The position numbers and the translations under genes are program-made. Below, piece after piece: positions 17,766-27,902 of a stretch of 64,000 bases of DNA. Each line of letters begins with the position of its first letter. Position 1 is the stretch's first letter. The stretch lies in contig CAWAMR010000008.1 in the NCBI GenBank assembly GCA_963783095.1, positions 682,001-746,000 of the forward strand, given 5' to 3'. This stretch comes from CAWAMR01 sp963783095 (lineage in GTDB: Bacteria > Planctomycetota > Planctomycetia > Gemmatales > Gemmataceae). A model generated the notes under the pieces. The model was given only the letters and a program-made list of their open reading frames with translations. It did not search any database and had not been told where the DNA came from.

Positions 17766-18002
17766 ATGACCGCTTTCGACATCGATCTGAAAACCGAGCA
17801 ACCCGATTGCATCTACGTGGAAATCGATCGCCGGTTCAACATTGCCATCGTGCGCATTGAAACCGGCCTGTCCATGCGCTTTTACCCACGCACCGATGGC
17901 GAATTATGGGACGAGCCGTTCACCACCTTTGAAGTGAATGAACAGGAGATCGTTGCCCTCGAAGCAGAGATGGCATCCAACGCATCCGGGAGGCAGTCAT
18001 GA
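17766..18002 (+). CDS. Small conserved plasmid protein
   Basis: 78 residues; AAGGAG six bases before the ATG, directly behind the leader RNA. Features: IYVEIDRRFNIAIVRIETG, MRFYPRTDGELWDEPF. I recognise the pattern as a small protein that accompanies methylase-helicase genes on large conjugative plasmids; no function is known. Its TGA overlaps the next ATG (17999), implying translational coupling. Confidence 0.6.
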   Translation: MTAFDIDLKTEQPDCIYVEIDRRFNIAIVRIETGLSMRFYPRTDGELWDEPFTTFEVNEQEIVALEAEMASNASGRQS

Positions 18003-18085
18003 CTCTTTACTTTTCGCAACTCATGCCCTCATTGCATGCACCTGTCGAGAAGGTGCTGGCCGACCTGGCCGCGATCGCGGCATGA
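17999..18085 (+). CDS. Very short coupled ORF (28 residues)
   Basis: The ATG overlaps the stop of the preceding gene, and its own TGA (18083) overlaps another ATG at 18082. It encodes MTLYFSQLMP followed by an amphipathic helix (VEKVLADLAAIAA). It may be a real tiny gene or the 5' end of a frameshifted larger one; there is no independent evidence. Confidence 0.3.
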   Translation: MTLYFSQLMPSLHAPVEKVLADLAAIAA

Positions 18086-18280
18086 CCGGTCCGGGAGGAA
18101 GGCACCTGCGCGGCACGATCTTTGCTTTCGCCGCGGAACCTCGGCAATCCCGCCGCAGGGACAACTTTGAACCGTCGTTATCGGAAATGGCACGCAGGCC
18201 ACAGCAGCTTTCCATTGACTTCACCGTGGATCGGCTGGTATCCGGGAACGAGGTTTCCGATCATCCCGAAGAAGATCCGC

Positions 18281-18595
18281 ATGCTGTACAAGACGATCGT
18301 TCTGGAATTGCTGGAACAGAATCCGGCACTCCACCAGCAACTCCGCCGCGACCGCAAACTCCTGGCCGCGCTCAATCACTATTCGATGCAATTGAAGAAA
18401 AGCCACCGGGCGTGGAAGAATCGACTCTCCCAGGAGAAACCGCGGAGCGACGAGAGCCTGATGTCCAGCCAGGCGATGGAATTAGCGACCAAGGAAGTCG
18501 CGGATTCGCTTTCCGCATCTCCCAAGGACGAGGACGCCCCGATTTCACTCGAATCGGCAATGGCGTATATCCGCAAACCTATACCGCCCGCGTAA
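18281..18595 (+). CDS. Small plasmid protein upstream of the methylase-helicase
   Basis: 104 residues beginning MLYKTIVLELLEQNP, with QLRRDRKLLAALNHY, LSQEKPRSDES and ISLESAMAYIRK. GAAGA stands before the ATG. This pattern (short helical protein ending in an 'AMAFIR' motif) is a regular upstream neighbour of N12-class methylases on plasmids. A longer open frame covering the same bases in another phase is a shadow here. Confidence 0.6.
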   Translation: MLYKTIVLELLEQNPALHQQLRRDRKLLAALNHYSMQLKKSHRAWKNRLSQEKPRSDESLMSSQAMELATKEVADSLSASPKDEDAPISLESAMAYIRKPIPPA

Positions 18596-18599
18596 GGTC

Positions 18600-21482
18600 G
18601 TCGCGGCACCAGCGGCACATTCACTTCGACGCCCCTCACCTTCTCGACCCGCCCGATGAACCGGTTGTCACGCCACCCACTCACGAGGTCGGCGATTCTT
18701 CCCTGCATCCTTCTGCTTCATCGGCCTGCGAACCAGCGCTGCCTGCATCCATTGCCAGCGGCGAAAAATCCAAAGCCCGCGACATCCTGGCCGCGATCCG
18801 GACACTGAAGAACATTGAGGCGAACGCTCGACCAGCGACCTTCGAGGAAAAACAAACCCTGGCGAAATTCGCCGGCTTTGGGCCGGTCGCCCTCTCGATT
18901 TTTCCCGAACCCGTCCACGGGACGTTACAAAGATGCCGGTTGGCAGGCGATCGGGACCGAACTGGCGACGCTGCTGTCTCCAGAGGAATACGACAGCCGC
19001 CAAGCGTACCACCTTCAATGCGTTCTATACATCTCCCATCGTCATCGCAGCGATGCACCAAGCCATCTCTCGCCTCGGCGTTCCCGGCGATGCACTGGTC
19101 CTTGAACCCGGTTGCGGCACCGGCAACTTCCTTGCTCTCGCTGCGAATACCATGCGTTTCATCGGCATCGAACTCGACAGCATTTCCGGACGCATCGCCA
19201 GGGCACTTCACCCCGGCCACGACATCCGCATCGAAAATTTCCGCGATACCAAGCTACCGGAAAACCGCATCGATGCCGTGATCGGCAACGTGCCCTTCGC
19301 CGATCTGAAGCTCGATTATCGCGGGCAAAGACTGTCGCTGCACGATTATTTCTTCGCCAAGTCGATCGATGCCTTGAAACCCGGCGGCGCGATGGCGCTG
19401 GTCACCACGCACTACACGCTCGACAAACAGAACGCCGCCATCCGGGAATATCTTGCCTCGAAGGCCGACTTCGTCGGGGCCATTCGGCTACCTTCCGACG
19501 CTTTCAAGCGCGAAGGAACAGCGGTCGTGACCGACATTGTGTTTCTGCGCAAGCGGGCAGCGGGTGAGCCTGCCAAGCATAACGACCCGGATTGGCTCCA
19601 GGTTGCGCCCCTTACCATCGAAGGCGTCGAGATACCGGTCAACCGCTACTTCCTGAATAATCCTGACATGGTGCTGGGCACATGGAGCCGGAAAGACACG
19701 CTTTATGGCGGCGATTCCGCTTACAGTGTCATCGCGAGTGACGACTTGGCCGAACAACTCCACAATGCTATCCGCCGCCTTCCACAATTCGCTACCTTGC
19801 GGTCGCCCTCCGAAGAAAACTCGTCACGCCCACGCAGCGGCGATGCCGAATTCACCCCCCCTCCCCCACTCCGGCATATCGGCGAAGGACGTTTCTACCT
19901 CCGCGACGACCGTACCATCTGCCAAATCATCGATGGGCAGGGAGTGCCAGTGACTTATGGCGGCATGCTCTTGAAGGGCAACGGCACGATGACCGGCAAA
20001 CGGCTTGCCGCCCTGGTCGGCTTGCGCGACCACGCCCGGAAGGTACTCGCGTCGCAGAACGAAGGCTGGCCGGAGGAACAGCGTCAAGAAGCCGCCGGGA
20101 ACTCAACTTGGCCTATGACCGATTTGTGTCCGCCTACGGCCCCATCAACAAGACGACCTTCTCCGAAACCGCCGAGGGTACGGTCATCCGCCGCATGCCC
20201 AATCTGGTCGAAATTCCGCGAAGACCCCGACGCCATGCTAGTCATGTCGCTGGAAGAATACGATGAACTGACCGGCAAAGCGGCCAAGGCCGCCATCATG
20301 AAGAAAGATGTGGTCGGCAACACCCAGCCGATCACCTCGGTCGGAACTGCCGAGGAAGGGTTGTTGGTTTCCCTCAACCAGCGCGGGACGGTTGACCTAC
20401 GGTTCATCGCCCAGCTTTACGGCCAGCCCGAGGAAAAGATTGTCGCCGAACTGGGTGACCTGATCTTCCGCGACCCGGAATCGAAGACATGGCAGACGGC
20501 GGACGTTTACCTGTCCGGCAATGTGCGCGCGAAGCTGGCCGTTGCCGAGCGCGCCGGTTCGGACTTTGCCGGCAACGCCGAGGCGCTGCGGGCGGTGCAG
20601 CCCGAAGACGTGCTGCCCGGCGACATCGACGCCAATCTCGGTGCGCCGTGGATTCCAGCTTCCGACATCGAATCGTTCGCCGCTCTACTCTTCCACGTCG
20701 AACCCGGTTCTATCCGTATCGGCCACCTGAAGAAAGACGCGGAATGGAGCATCGATACCGATTACTCCGCCCAGCAATCCGTGGCCGTAACCTCCGACTT
20801 CGGTACGCCGCGCGTCAACGGCCTGGGCCTGCTCGAGCAGGCGCTCAACATGAAGATGCCGACTATTTACGACACCATATTTAACGGCGACCGCGAGCAG
20901 CGCATTGTAAACCAGGAAGCGACACTTGCCGCCCGCGAGAAGCAAAAACAGATCAAGGAAAAGTTCAAGTCGTGGGTCTTCGCCGAGCCGGACCGCACCG
21001 AACGGCTTGTGCGCATCTACAACGACACCTACAACAATTTGCGTCCCCGCCTGTTCGATGGCTCGCATCTGGATTTTCCGGGGATGAGCCAAACGATTCA
21101 ATTGCACGATCACCAGAAGGCCGCTGTCTGGCGCGGCATGAGTGCCGGCAACACATTACTGGCGCATGTCGTCGGCGCAGGTAAAACCTACACGATGGCG
21201 GCCACGGGCATGAAGATGAGGCAGGCGGGGTTAGTCAAGAAACCGGTCTATGTCGTGCCCAATCACTTGCTCGAACAGTTCTCGCGCGAATTCATGCAAC
21301 TCTACCCCAACGCCAGGCTGCTCGTTGCCGCCAAGGAGGATCTCTCGCGCGACCGCCGCAAGTTCCTCACGGCGAAGATTGCCAGCGGCGAATGGGACGG
21401 CATCATCATGACGCACAGTTCCTTCGAGCGGATCGGCATGTCGCGCGAGCTACCAGGAACAGTTTCTGCGCGAGCAAATTAA
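18600..21482 (+). CDS. DarB-like N12-class adenine methylase / helicase, N-terminal part
   Basis: The conserved protein begins near 18,760 (KARDILAAIRTLKNIE, KFAGFGPVALSIFP) and changes frame at about 18,920 and 18,995 before the methyltransferase domain: VLEPGCGTGNFLALAAN (SAM-binding motif I) and AVIGNVPFADLKLDY (motif IV in its N-V-P-F form). Between ~20,090 and ~20,205 the conserved sequence (RRELNLAYDRFVSAYGP) runs in another frame and then returns, i.e. two compensating indels. Near 21,170 comes HVVGAGKTYTMAATGMKM, the helicase Walker A. Phage P1 DarB and plasmid relatives combine the same domains and protect entering DNA from restriction. The start codon is unresolved. Confidence 0.75.
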
Positions 21483-21495
21483 GGAATACGACCAG

Positions 21496-23775
21496 TTGAT
21501 TATCGATGCTGCAACCGGCGACACGTCGCGCGGCCACCGCAATATCATGAAGAACATCGAGAAACAGAAAGCGGCGCGCGAAGAACGGCTCAAGGACCTG
21601 CTGGCCGAGGACAAGAAGGATGACGGGCTGGTCTTCGATGAACTGGGCGTCGATCATATCTTCATTGACGAGGCGCATTATTTCAAGAATTTGGAGACAC
21701 CAACCAAGATGCAGCGCGTGGCCGGTATCCAAACCGACGGTTCCGAACGCGCCTTTGACATTTACATGAAAGCGCGTTACCTGCATCAGCGTCATCCCGG
21801 CCACGGGGTGACGTTCGCCACCGGCACGCCGATCTCCAACACGATGGTGGAGATGTATACCATGCAGCGCTTCCTTGACCCCGAGGGGCTGCGCCAGCGT
21901 GGCATCGAGCATTTCGACAGCTGGGCCGCAACCTTCGGCGAAGTCGTCGAGTCGATGGAAATCTCCCCGGATGGCGCGTCGCTGAAGCCGCGCAGCCGAT
22001 TCGCCAAGTTCGTCAACATGCCGGAACTCCAGCAAATGTTCCGCGCCTTCGCCGATGTGCAGACCGCCGAGATGCTCAACCTTCCCGTGCCCCGCCTGGA
22101 AAGCGGCAAACCGGTTATCGTCGCCTCACCCATGTCGGAAGCACAGCGCGTCTTGCAGCAGGAATTGGTCCAACGCTACGAGCGGTTGCGCTCGACAAAG
22201 GTAGACCCGAGGGAAGATAACGCCCCAAAGATCACCACCGATGGACGCAAGCTGTCGCTCGACGGCCGAATGCTGGCGGCAGGGGTGAAGGATTTTCCGG
22301 ACTCGAAGGTGAATCGTCTGATCGAAATTGTGGCCGGCATCTGGGATCGCAGCGCGGAGAAGCGCGGGACGCAGATGATTTTCTGCGACTTGGGGGTTCA
22401 CCCGACGCAATGGGGCTACTGCGTTTACGACGACATCGTCTGCAAGCTGGTGGCGCGTGGCATTCCTCGCGACCAGATCGCCACGATTGGCGATGCCGAT
22501 TCCGATGCCAAGAAGCTGTCACTCTTCAAGAAAGTACGCAACGGGCAAATTCGCGTGCTGATCGGCAGCACCCAGAAATTAGGCACCGGCACCAACGTGC
22601 AGAAACGCCTAGTCGCTCTGCACCATCTGGACAGTCCCTGGAAACCCGCTGAAGTCGAGCAGCGCGAGGGGCGAATTCTCCGACAAGGGAATGAGAATGA
22701 GGAAGTGGCGATTTATCGCTATGTGACCCAAGGTTCTTTCGATTCTTACATGTGGCAGGCTCTGGAAACCAAAGCCCGCTTTATTGCGCAGGTCATGACC
22801 GGCGACAGCGTTGTCCGTCGTGCCGAGGATATCGGCGGTCAGGAGCTTTCCTATGCGGAGGTAAAAGCTATTGCCTCCGGCAATCCCGCCGTCCTCACCC
22901 TGGCCGAGGCCGACGCTGAATTACAGCGGCTGACCATCCTCAAGAAAAACCATGCCGATGAGCAATACCTCGCTCGCCGCAGCCTGCGCGAACTGCCCAT
23001 AACCATCGATCGGCTAAATGAGCGCATCGCCCACCTCAGCGCGGATATGGCGACCGTAGCAGCTCATGCGACCGACCCGATTATTATCGGCAACCGGCGC
23101 ACCAACCACGAGAATGTCATGCACTTTCTGGGAGCGTCCCTGGATGCGTTGCCCGAGCATATGACCTCCTTGCGCCGATTCGAACTGGGCATCTATCGCG
23201 GTTTGCGCTTCGGGATTATTTTGCATCCCATGTTCGCTCCGGAAATCTACCTGGAAGGGAGCATCACTCGCCAGTCGATGCTTTCCAAGGATCATCCCGG
23301 ACCCCGCGCCATCCTGAACGCCGTGGAACGACTGGTGAACAGCTATGGTTCGCATTGCGACACGGCCCGCCAGGATCTGGCGATTGCCGAGGCCCAACTT
23401 CGCGATTATCAATCGAGGCTGGGTGTCCCATTCCCTCACGAATCCTACCTGTCGGAACTGGCAGCGCTGCGCGACCAGCTTAAAGCCGGGCTTTCTCATG
23501 CGACCCCTGAACTGGACGGTGCGCCGATGTTGGTTTCTGAGGTGGCGGAGAAAATAAAGGCGCTCAAAGCCACCCATACCGTCGAGGCCACGCCGCAGCG
23601 CACCGGCAAACGCACCAGTTCGGCGGAAGAACCCGTCACAGCGCGCATCCGCCGCAGGGTCGTGGCCACTCAGTTCGAAGCAGCCTCGCCCGAACCGAAG
23701 GGTCTGGCCTTGCCCACTGACTTGATCAACGAGAGCGACAACACCACCCTTCGGCGTTCGGGTTGGAACCGTTAA
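21496..23775 (+). CDS. DarB-like methylase / SNF2-type helicase, C-terminal part
   Basis: Continues the previous segment after a one-base shift near 21,450 (GMSRE / QEQFLREQIKEYD). Helicase motifs: DHIFIDEAHYFKN (DEAH box), VTFATGTPISNTMVEMYT (motif III) and LIGSTQKLGTGTNVQKR with PAEVEQREGRILRQGN (motifs V-VI). The last ~250 residues are coiled-coil and low complexity. Together with the first part this is a ~1,650-residue protein, typical for the family. Expected to act on incoming plasmid DNA in the recipient. Confidence 0.8.
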   Translation: MIIDAATGDTSRGHRNIMKNIEKQKAAREERLKDLLAEDKKDDGLVFDELGVDHIFIDEAHYFKNLETPTKMQRVAGIQTDGSERAFDIYMKARYLHQRHPGHGVTFATGTPISNTMVEMYTMQRFLDPEGLRQRGIEHFDSWAATFGEVVESMEISPDGASLKPRSRFAKFVNMPELQQMFRAFADVQTAEMLNLPVPRLESGKPVIVASPMSEAQRVLQQELVQRYERLRSTKVDPREDNAPKITTDGRKLSLDGRMLAAGVKDFPDSKVNRLIEIVAGIWDRSAEKRGTQMIFCDLGVHPTQWGYCVYDDIVCKLVARGIPRDQIATIGDADSDAKKLSLFKKVRNGQIRVLIGSTQKLGTGTNVQKRLVALHHLDSPWKPAEVEQREGRILRQGNENEEVAIYRYVTQGSFDSYMWQALETKARFIAQVMTGDSVVRRAEDIGGQELSYAEVKAIASGNPAVLTLAEADAELQRLTILKKNHADEQYLARRSLRELPITIDRLNERIAHLSADMATVAAHATDPIIIGNRRTNHENVMHFLGASLDALPEHMTSLRRFELGIYRGLRFGIILHPMFAPEIYLEGSITRQSMLSKDHPGPRAILNAVERLVNSYGSHCDTARQDLAIAEAQLRDYQSRLGVPFPHESYLSELAALRDQLKAGLSHATPELDGAPMLVSEVAEKIKALKATHTVEATPQRTGKRTSSAEEPVTARIRRRVVATQFEAASPEPKGLALPTDLINESDNTTLRRSGWNR

Positions 23776-24839
23776 CCTCGATCGAACACACAAGCAGGAA
23801 GAATCATTACCCATCTCGACTGTGAAGTTTTTTGCTGAGTTCGGCTTTGACGATGCTGCTTTAAGGCAAACTCTCCCAGGGGTTCGTTGACAGGCTGCTC
23901 CAGAAGCACGAAGAACTTATGGAGCTTAGCGATGAAACGCCAAGGCTTCTGCCAACGTCTTCCGATGAGTGGGCCGCGCGAAGTTCTCATGAATGATTTC
24001 GCTGAGTGAAAAATGCAATCACTTCATTTCGGCCTATTAATAGGTAGAGGCGACCGGCATGACAGGATGAGTGTGTACCGGCTGGCAATCGGGCATCAAT
24101 TCATCGGAGTGCTACTGAATTTCGCCAATTCAACTAAGCTACACCAAACCTTCATTTTGTTTTTCGTGCCACACATTAGAATTAAGTAGTACACACACCG
24201 AATCCGGTCGCGAACAGACTCGCCATTTGCAGTAACCCCCTTAGTTTACCGACAATTGGCATTGCGTGGTTTTGTGCTGACGTTCAACAAGATTGAACGC
24301 CTTGCTATCTCCTATAGTGAGAGATTCCATGAGTGCGATGGAAAAGTTGTGTCGCTTGGTCTTTCCTTTCAGGCGACCCATTGGTTACGTAAACGGCCCT
24401 ACGATCACAATTGACATGCTGGTAATGCTTTTTGATCAATCGAGAGCCTTTTCGCAACTTTGTCGCTATAAACGCGGCACCAAGATAACGCCATTCAGTG
24501 CGCATGCTTCGTGAAGTCATAATGATTAGTGAAAAATTCGCGCCGAAAATCGAATCTATCCGAACTCGAGTGTGTTGGTATGTCTTACCCATCGTCGGTC
24601 AGGTTCAGCGATGTTTTACCGCTCGGGCACTTCGACACGAGGTCATGAAGTTTTGCGGCAAGGCAGCCAAATTACCTGACGGCCTCGATTCATTAGGTCT
24701 TATTCTCCTCTTGACCATACTGGTCAAGCGTTTTGCGCGGAACAACAGCAGCTAGCGCCACTCCAAATCACTTCAATGAGCTCACAAAAGCGATTGGAGA
24801 AAAAGACTGGCGTTTAGCCGACTTGGCCTTCAAAAAATG
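23776..24839. other. Long stretch without a convincing gene
   Basis: About 1.06 kb, lower GC than its surroundings. A possible remnant is coded at ~23,820-23,997 in two frames (KFFAEFGFDDAALRQTLPG, then FVDRLLQKHEELMELSDE, RLLPTSSDEWAARSSHE). An 85-codon open frame at 24498-24755 lacks a good ribosome binding site or recognisable domain. I see no repeat array or RNA gene. Confidence 0.4.
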
Positions 24840-25208
24840 TTACCGCCTATGTGCCTGATCGTCACTGCGACGACGCTCCAATACGCTCTGCAATGCGGGC
24901 GACGCGGCAATGATGTCGTTGAATTCCTTCACGTCGATCGATTGATTTTCATACAGTTGCTTAGTTGCCTGAAACCCGCTTTGTAAACGGTCAACGCGGT
25001 GCCGCTTTGCTTCCTCAGTTAACTTTTCAAACACCCGGAGGAATTCTTCTTTGGTCGGCGGCTGATACAGGCGCTTAAGATCGGGATCCTCGAGAGCATG
25101 CGGGTCGACACGGAGCAGATCTTCTTTTGCATCCCGCAAGAATCTCAATTCCAGTTCGTAGATTTCATCGTCACTAATCGTTAGTTGGGGATGATGGGTG
25201 TCGGTCAT
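24840..25208 (-). CDS. Hypothetical protein
   Basis: 122 residues, acidic and mostly helical; AAGGAGG eight bases before the ATG. Central QPPTKEEFLRVFEKLTEEA and Q-rich C-terminus ending in RRRSDDQAHRR. No family recognised. A single gene on the minus strand. Confidence 0.55.
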   Translation of the reverse strand: MTDTHHPQLTISDDEIYELELRFLRDAKEDLLRVDPHALEDPDLKRLYQPPTKEEFLRVFEKLTEEAKRHRVDRLQSGFQATKQLYENQSIDVKEFNDIIAASPALQSVLERRRSDDQAHRR

Positions 25209-25531
25209 ACTTCCTCCTTGAAGGACGATGTTGGAACTTCAATACTCCGTTTCCTGGAGAAAACTACCACAATTAGAGCATTCAATCAAATGAATTCTTT
25301 GTTACGATCCTATGAATTGTCAGCGGAGATCCGTTCTCCTGCTTGCTTTGAAAACTAGGGAAATCTAAAGGGTTAGGTGGACGTGTGCAAAAATCCTACG
25401 GGTCACACAGAACTACGTCAATCTTCGGAGTTGTGAAATGCAACCTCGGAATTCCGTGTGCGAACAATGCTTGCCTGAATGACGCTCCCGTGCTACCAGC
25501 GTCCTTCGGAATTGTTGCAAATAGGGATGGA

Positions 25532-25870
25532 ATGGAGCAGCCTTTTATCGCTATCGGCCAAGCACCCTGGGCGGAGCAATGCGCCCAGGTTGGCGATCTG
25601 AACTATCGCATCGACGCCGTGCGCGAGTGCCAGGCATTCATTCAGGCCATCCGGAACTATCTTGGTTGGGAGCCCCCGGGTGCCCGGTTGGACGTCATGG
25701 GTTTCGATCATGAAGACGGCACCTATTTCGAGGTCGTCTGCTTTTTCGATGCCAAAAACAGAACCGCCGCTGAGTTTGCCCGCCATTGCGAAAGACAGGC
25801 ACCGCATACCTGGGCGGAAGGGGGTGTCAAACCTCCGCCTCCCTACATTCCCAGCCAACGATGCAGGTAA
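25532..25870 (+). CDS. Small conserved plasmid protein
   Basis: About 112 residues from the ATG at 25532; an earlier in-frame start at 25385 is less likely because the first ~49 residues look non-conserved. Motifs RECQAFIQAIRNYLG, GARLDVMGFDHEDGTYFEV and CERQAPHTWAEGG match a small family often found on large plasmids with the genes around 31-35 kb. Function unknown. Confidence 0.5.
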   Translation: MEQPFIAIGQAPWAEQCAQVGDLNYRIDAVRECQAFIQAIRNYLGWEPPGARLDVMGFDHEDGTYFEVVCFFDAKNRTAAEFARHCERQAPHTWAEGGVKPPPPYIPSQRCR

Positions 25871-25980
25871 CCCGACCGCTGGGCTCGCTGGGCACGGTTG
25901 TCGGCGGTTGCGTTCAACGCCATTTCCAAGCCGACTGTAACCCGTGTTCGCGTTTCCTGGCCCACTAATAGAATTTTGAT

Positions 25981-26414
25981 CTACGCTGCTGCAGGGTCCG
26001 TGATGGTCAGGCCGGAATAACGCTGGAAATCCGCGCTATTGAACGTAAGGATTCTCGAAAGCCCATGCGTCCGCATGGCTGCCACCAATCTGGCATCATG
26101 CGCCGATTTTCCCTGGCATTGATGCGTGACCGCCAGCGACTCCCATTCCCCGTACAAGGTTGGCTGGTCAGGAAGAAACGACGTGAACGTCTTGAGTCTG
26201 GCGACTTCGGCTTGACACGCCGGGACCGAAAGGCGAGGCCGTTTACGGCCAGCGGCCGAGTGGCAACTACCCAAAACTCGTAGATGGTTTGCGGCACGAT
26301 GGCAAAGACTTCGCCCCGTTTTTTCAGTTCTGTCAGCGCTGCTTTGGCAAGAGCGTGCTGAACGTGTGTGGGATCGGCCAATCGTAGCGCGATGTTCGCA
26401 TCGAGCAGAATCAT
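25981..26414 (-). CDS. vapC: PIN-domain toxin (VapC type), frameshifted
   Basis: Starts MILLDANIALRLADP with the first catalytic Asp; TIYEFWVVATRPLAVNG gives the conserved Glu. After a one-base shift near 26,220 the domain continues with KSAHDARLVAAM and ILTFNSADFQRYSG, the remaining acidic residues, and ends at 25981. All four metal-binding acids are therefore encoded, so the break may be a consensus error. VapC toxins are site-specific RNases. The start overlaps the antitoxin stop by four bases. Confidence 0.75.
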
Positions 26415-26698
26415 CGCTGCGCGTTCTCCCGTTCCCCATACTTGGCCTCGTAGCTGTCGTCCAGTGTGAAGCCGAGCGGGTAGCGGTCGGCCCGCGATTC
26501 AACCTCTTTCATCCAGACCTCAAATTCCTTCTGCCACTGATCGCCCTTCAGGGGTTCTTCGCGGACCCCCGGTGGCGGCAGAATAATGCGAGCGACCGGC
26601 CGGCCCGCTTCGGTAATGAGGAATTCTTCACCGGAAGCGAGCGCTTGCAGGATATGCGGAAGTTGATTGGCTAAGTCTACGGTCGGTATGGTGGTCAT
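26411..26698 (-). CDS. Phd/YefM-type antitoxin
   Basis: 95 residues from the ATG at 26698. The N-terminus TIPTVDLANQLPHILQAL and EEFLITEAGRPVARIIL is the Phd/YefM DNA-binding fold ('G-E-x-hhIT-x-x-G-x-P-V-A-x-hh'). The acidic C-terminus would cover the toxin active site. Promoter autoregulation is expected from the family. It is the first gene of the pair, with the PIN toxin directly downstream. Confidence 0.8.
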   Translation of the reverse strand: MTTIPTVDLANQLPHILQALASGEEFLITEAGRPVARIILPPPGVREEPLKGDQWQKEFEVWMKEVESRADRYPLGFTLDDSYEAKYGERENAQR

Positions 26699-26782
26699 GG
26701 CGCACTCATTCTGGCTAATGTTATAATAATAACACGCTTTTTCTTGGTCTGACAAGCACAACATTCATTTCTTAATTCTTGA

Positions 26783-27316
26783 TTAACGGTCCTTCTTGGC
26801 CTTCATGGCCCCGGCCTCGGCGATTCGCTCGATTTGATCGGCGTAAAACAATTCTGCGATGGGTTCGTACCAGCCCGTGTCGGCCAATCTCTCGACGACG
26901 AACGCTCTTGGGACTTCCAGTCCCACATAGAGCGCGCCTCTTGAATCCAGGCAATGTCCCTTTTCGGCTATGACGACTTCCACAGCTTCGAGAGTGAAGT
27001 CCACCACTCGACCATCCTGCATGACAATCCAACTATGCTCGGCCGCTTCCAGCAACCCCTTTTGGACCAAAACAAATCCCTCGAAATATCGACTTCCGTT
27101 GACTTGAGCACAAAACTCCTGGGAATTGTAATAGCAGTCCTGCGCTTTTGGCCTGTGTTTCATTTTCCATTTCTTCGCCATCGGAAATTCGTCCGAATTC
27201 GCCCGCCCTTCAAACCACATTCCTTTTTCCAAGAGTAAGACCGGCAGCCCCGTCTGGCCGGTGTCCCTAAGGTACGTTGCCAGCCAATGGAGATATGACT
27301 CCATTTCGTTTTTCAT
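26783..27316 (-). CDS. Hypothetical protein with CYxNSxxF / HSWIV motifs
   Basis: 177 residues from ATG 27316 (AGGA upstream). Contains DCYYNSQEFC, YFEGFVLVQKG, AEHSWIVMQDGRVVDFTL and RGALYVGLEVP. The C-Y-x-N ... Y-x-E-G ... H-x-W ... V-x-D arrangement recurs in uncharacterised proteins of plasmids and phages and could form a papain-like Cys-His-Asp site (inference). No neighbours suggest a partner. Confidence 0.55.
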   Translation of the reverse strand: MKNEMESYLHWLATYLRDTGQTGLPVLLLEKGMWFEGRANSDEFPMAKKWKMKHRPKAQDCYYNSQEFCAQVNGSRYFEGFVLVQKGLLEAAEHSWIVMQDGRVVDFTLEAVEVVIAEKGHCLDSRGALYVGLEVPRAFVVERLADTGWYEPIAELFYADQIERIAEAGAMKAKKDR

Positions 27317-27422
27317 CGTAATCCTAACCACGCTCAGCCATAAACCACGTCCACCATTTCCAGAATGGACATTGACACATCTTGTGCTTCGCGACAAGCT
27401 GCCAATCAGCGGATGTTGGCCC

Positions 27423-27902
27423 TCAAAACCCCAGGAACTTCCAAGCCGCCTCCGGCGCGACGGGCATAATCTCGATGCGGTTCACCACGCATTGACCGGC
27501 GCTCGCGGCCTGCGATTCGCCTTCATCCATCTCGCGGATATACGTCACGCGCTGCCGCATCAGGCCCCGGTCGTAGAGCGACATCCCCTCGTCGAGCAGC
27601 GCGTTGAGGTTTCGGCCACGGATGCGCACGCCATACAATTCCCCCGCAGAAAACAGCAGCATGATGCCCATCGACGGCAAAAACCGCGACGGCCCGAGCC
27701 AGTTGTAGGGGACGGATACCGTGTCGCCTTCCTTGATTCGCACCAGTTGCAGATTGACCGCGCGGTCGCGGACGCCGCGCAGGTAGCCGAAACATTGGCC
27801 CTCCGCTTCATCCTCGATTTCGGACGCAACCGGGTCGGCCATCGGCAACACCGTTGGCTGCTTCAATCCAAGCCTCTGTAACAATTCACGATTCTCGCCC
27901 AT
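27423..27902 (-). CDS. Conserved protein downstream of the relaxase
   Basis: 159 residues from the ATG at 27902; GGAGG six bases upstream settles the start, and the gene overlaps the 3' end of the relaxase by 17 bases. Features: FGYLRGVRDRAVNLQLVRIKEG, then a hydrophobic segment FLPSMGIMLLFSAGELYGVRI and RQRVTYIREMDEGE. It looks like a co-transcribed mobilisation accessory; function unknown. Confidence 0.55.
   Translation of the reverse strand: MGENRELLQRLGLKQPTVLPMADPVASEIEDEAEGQCFGYLRGVRDRAVNLQLVRIKEGDTVSVPYNWLGPSRFLPSMGIMLLFSAGELYGVRIRGRNLNALLDEGMSLYDRGLMRQRVTYIREMDEGESQAASAGQCVVNRIEIMPVAPEAAWKFLGF

Noticed and set aside
17938..19281. 447-codon open frame covering the start of the methylase operon
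   Set aside because: Only its last part before ~18,920 matches the methylase N-terminus; the 5' two-thirds overlap a better supported small gene in another frame.
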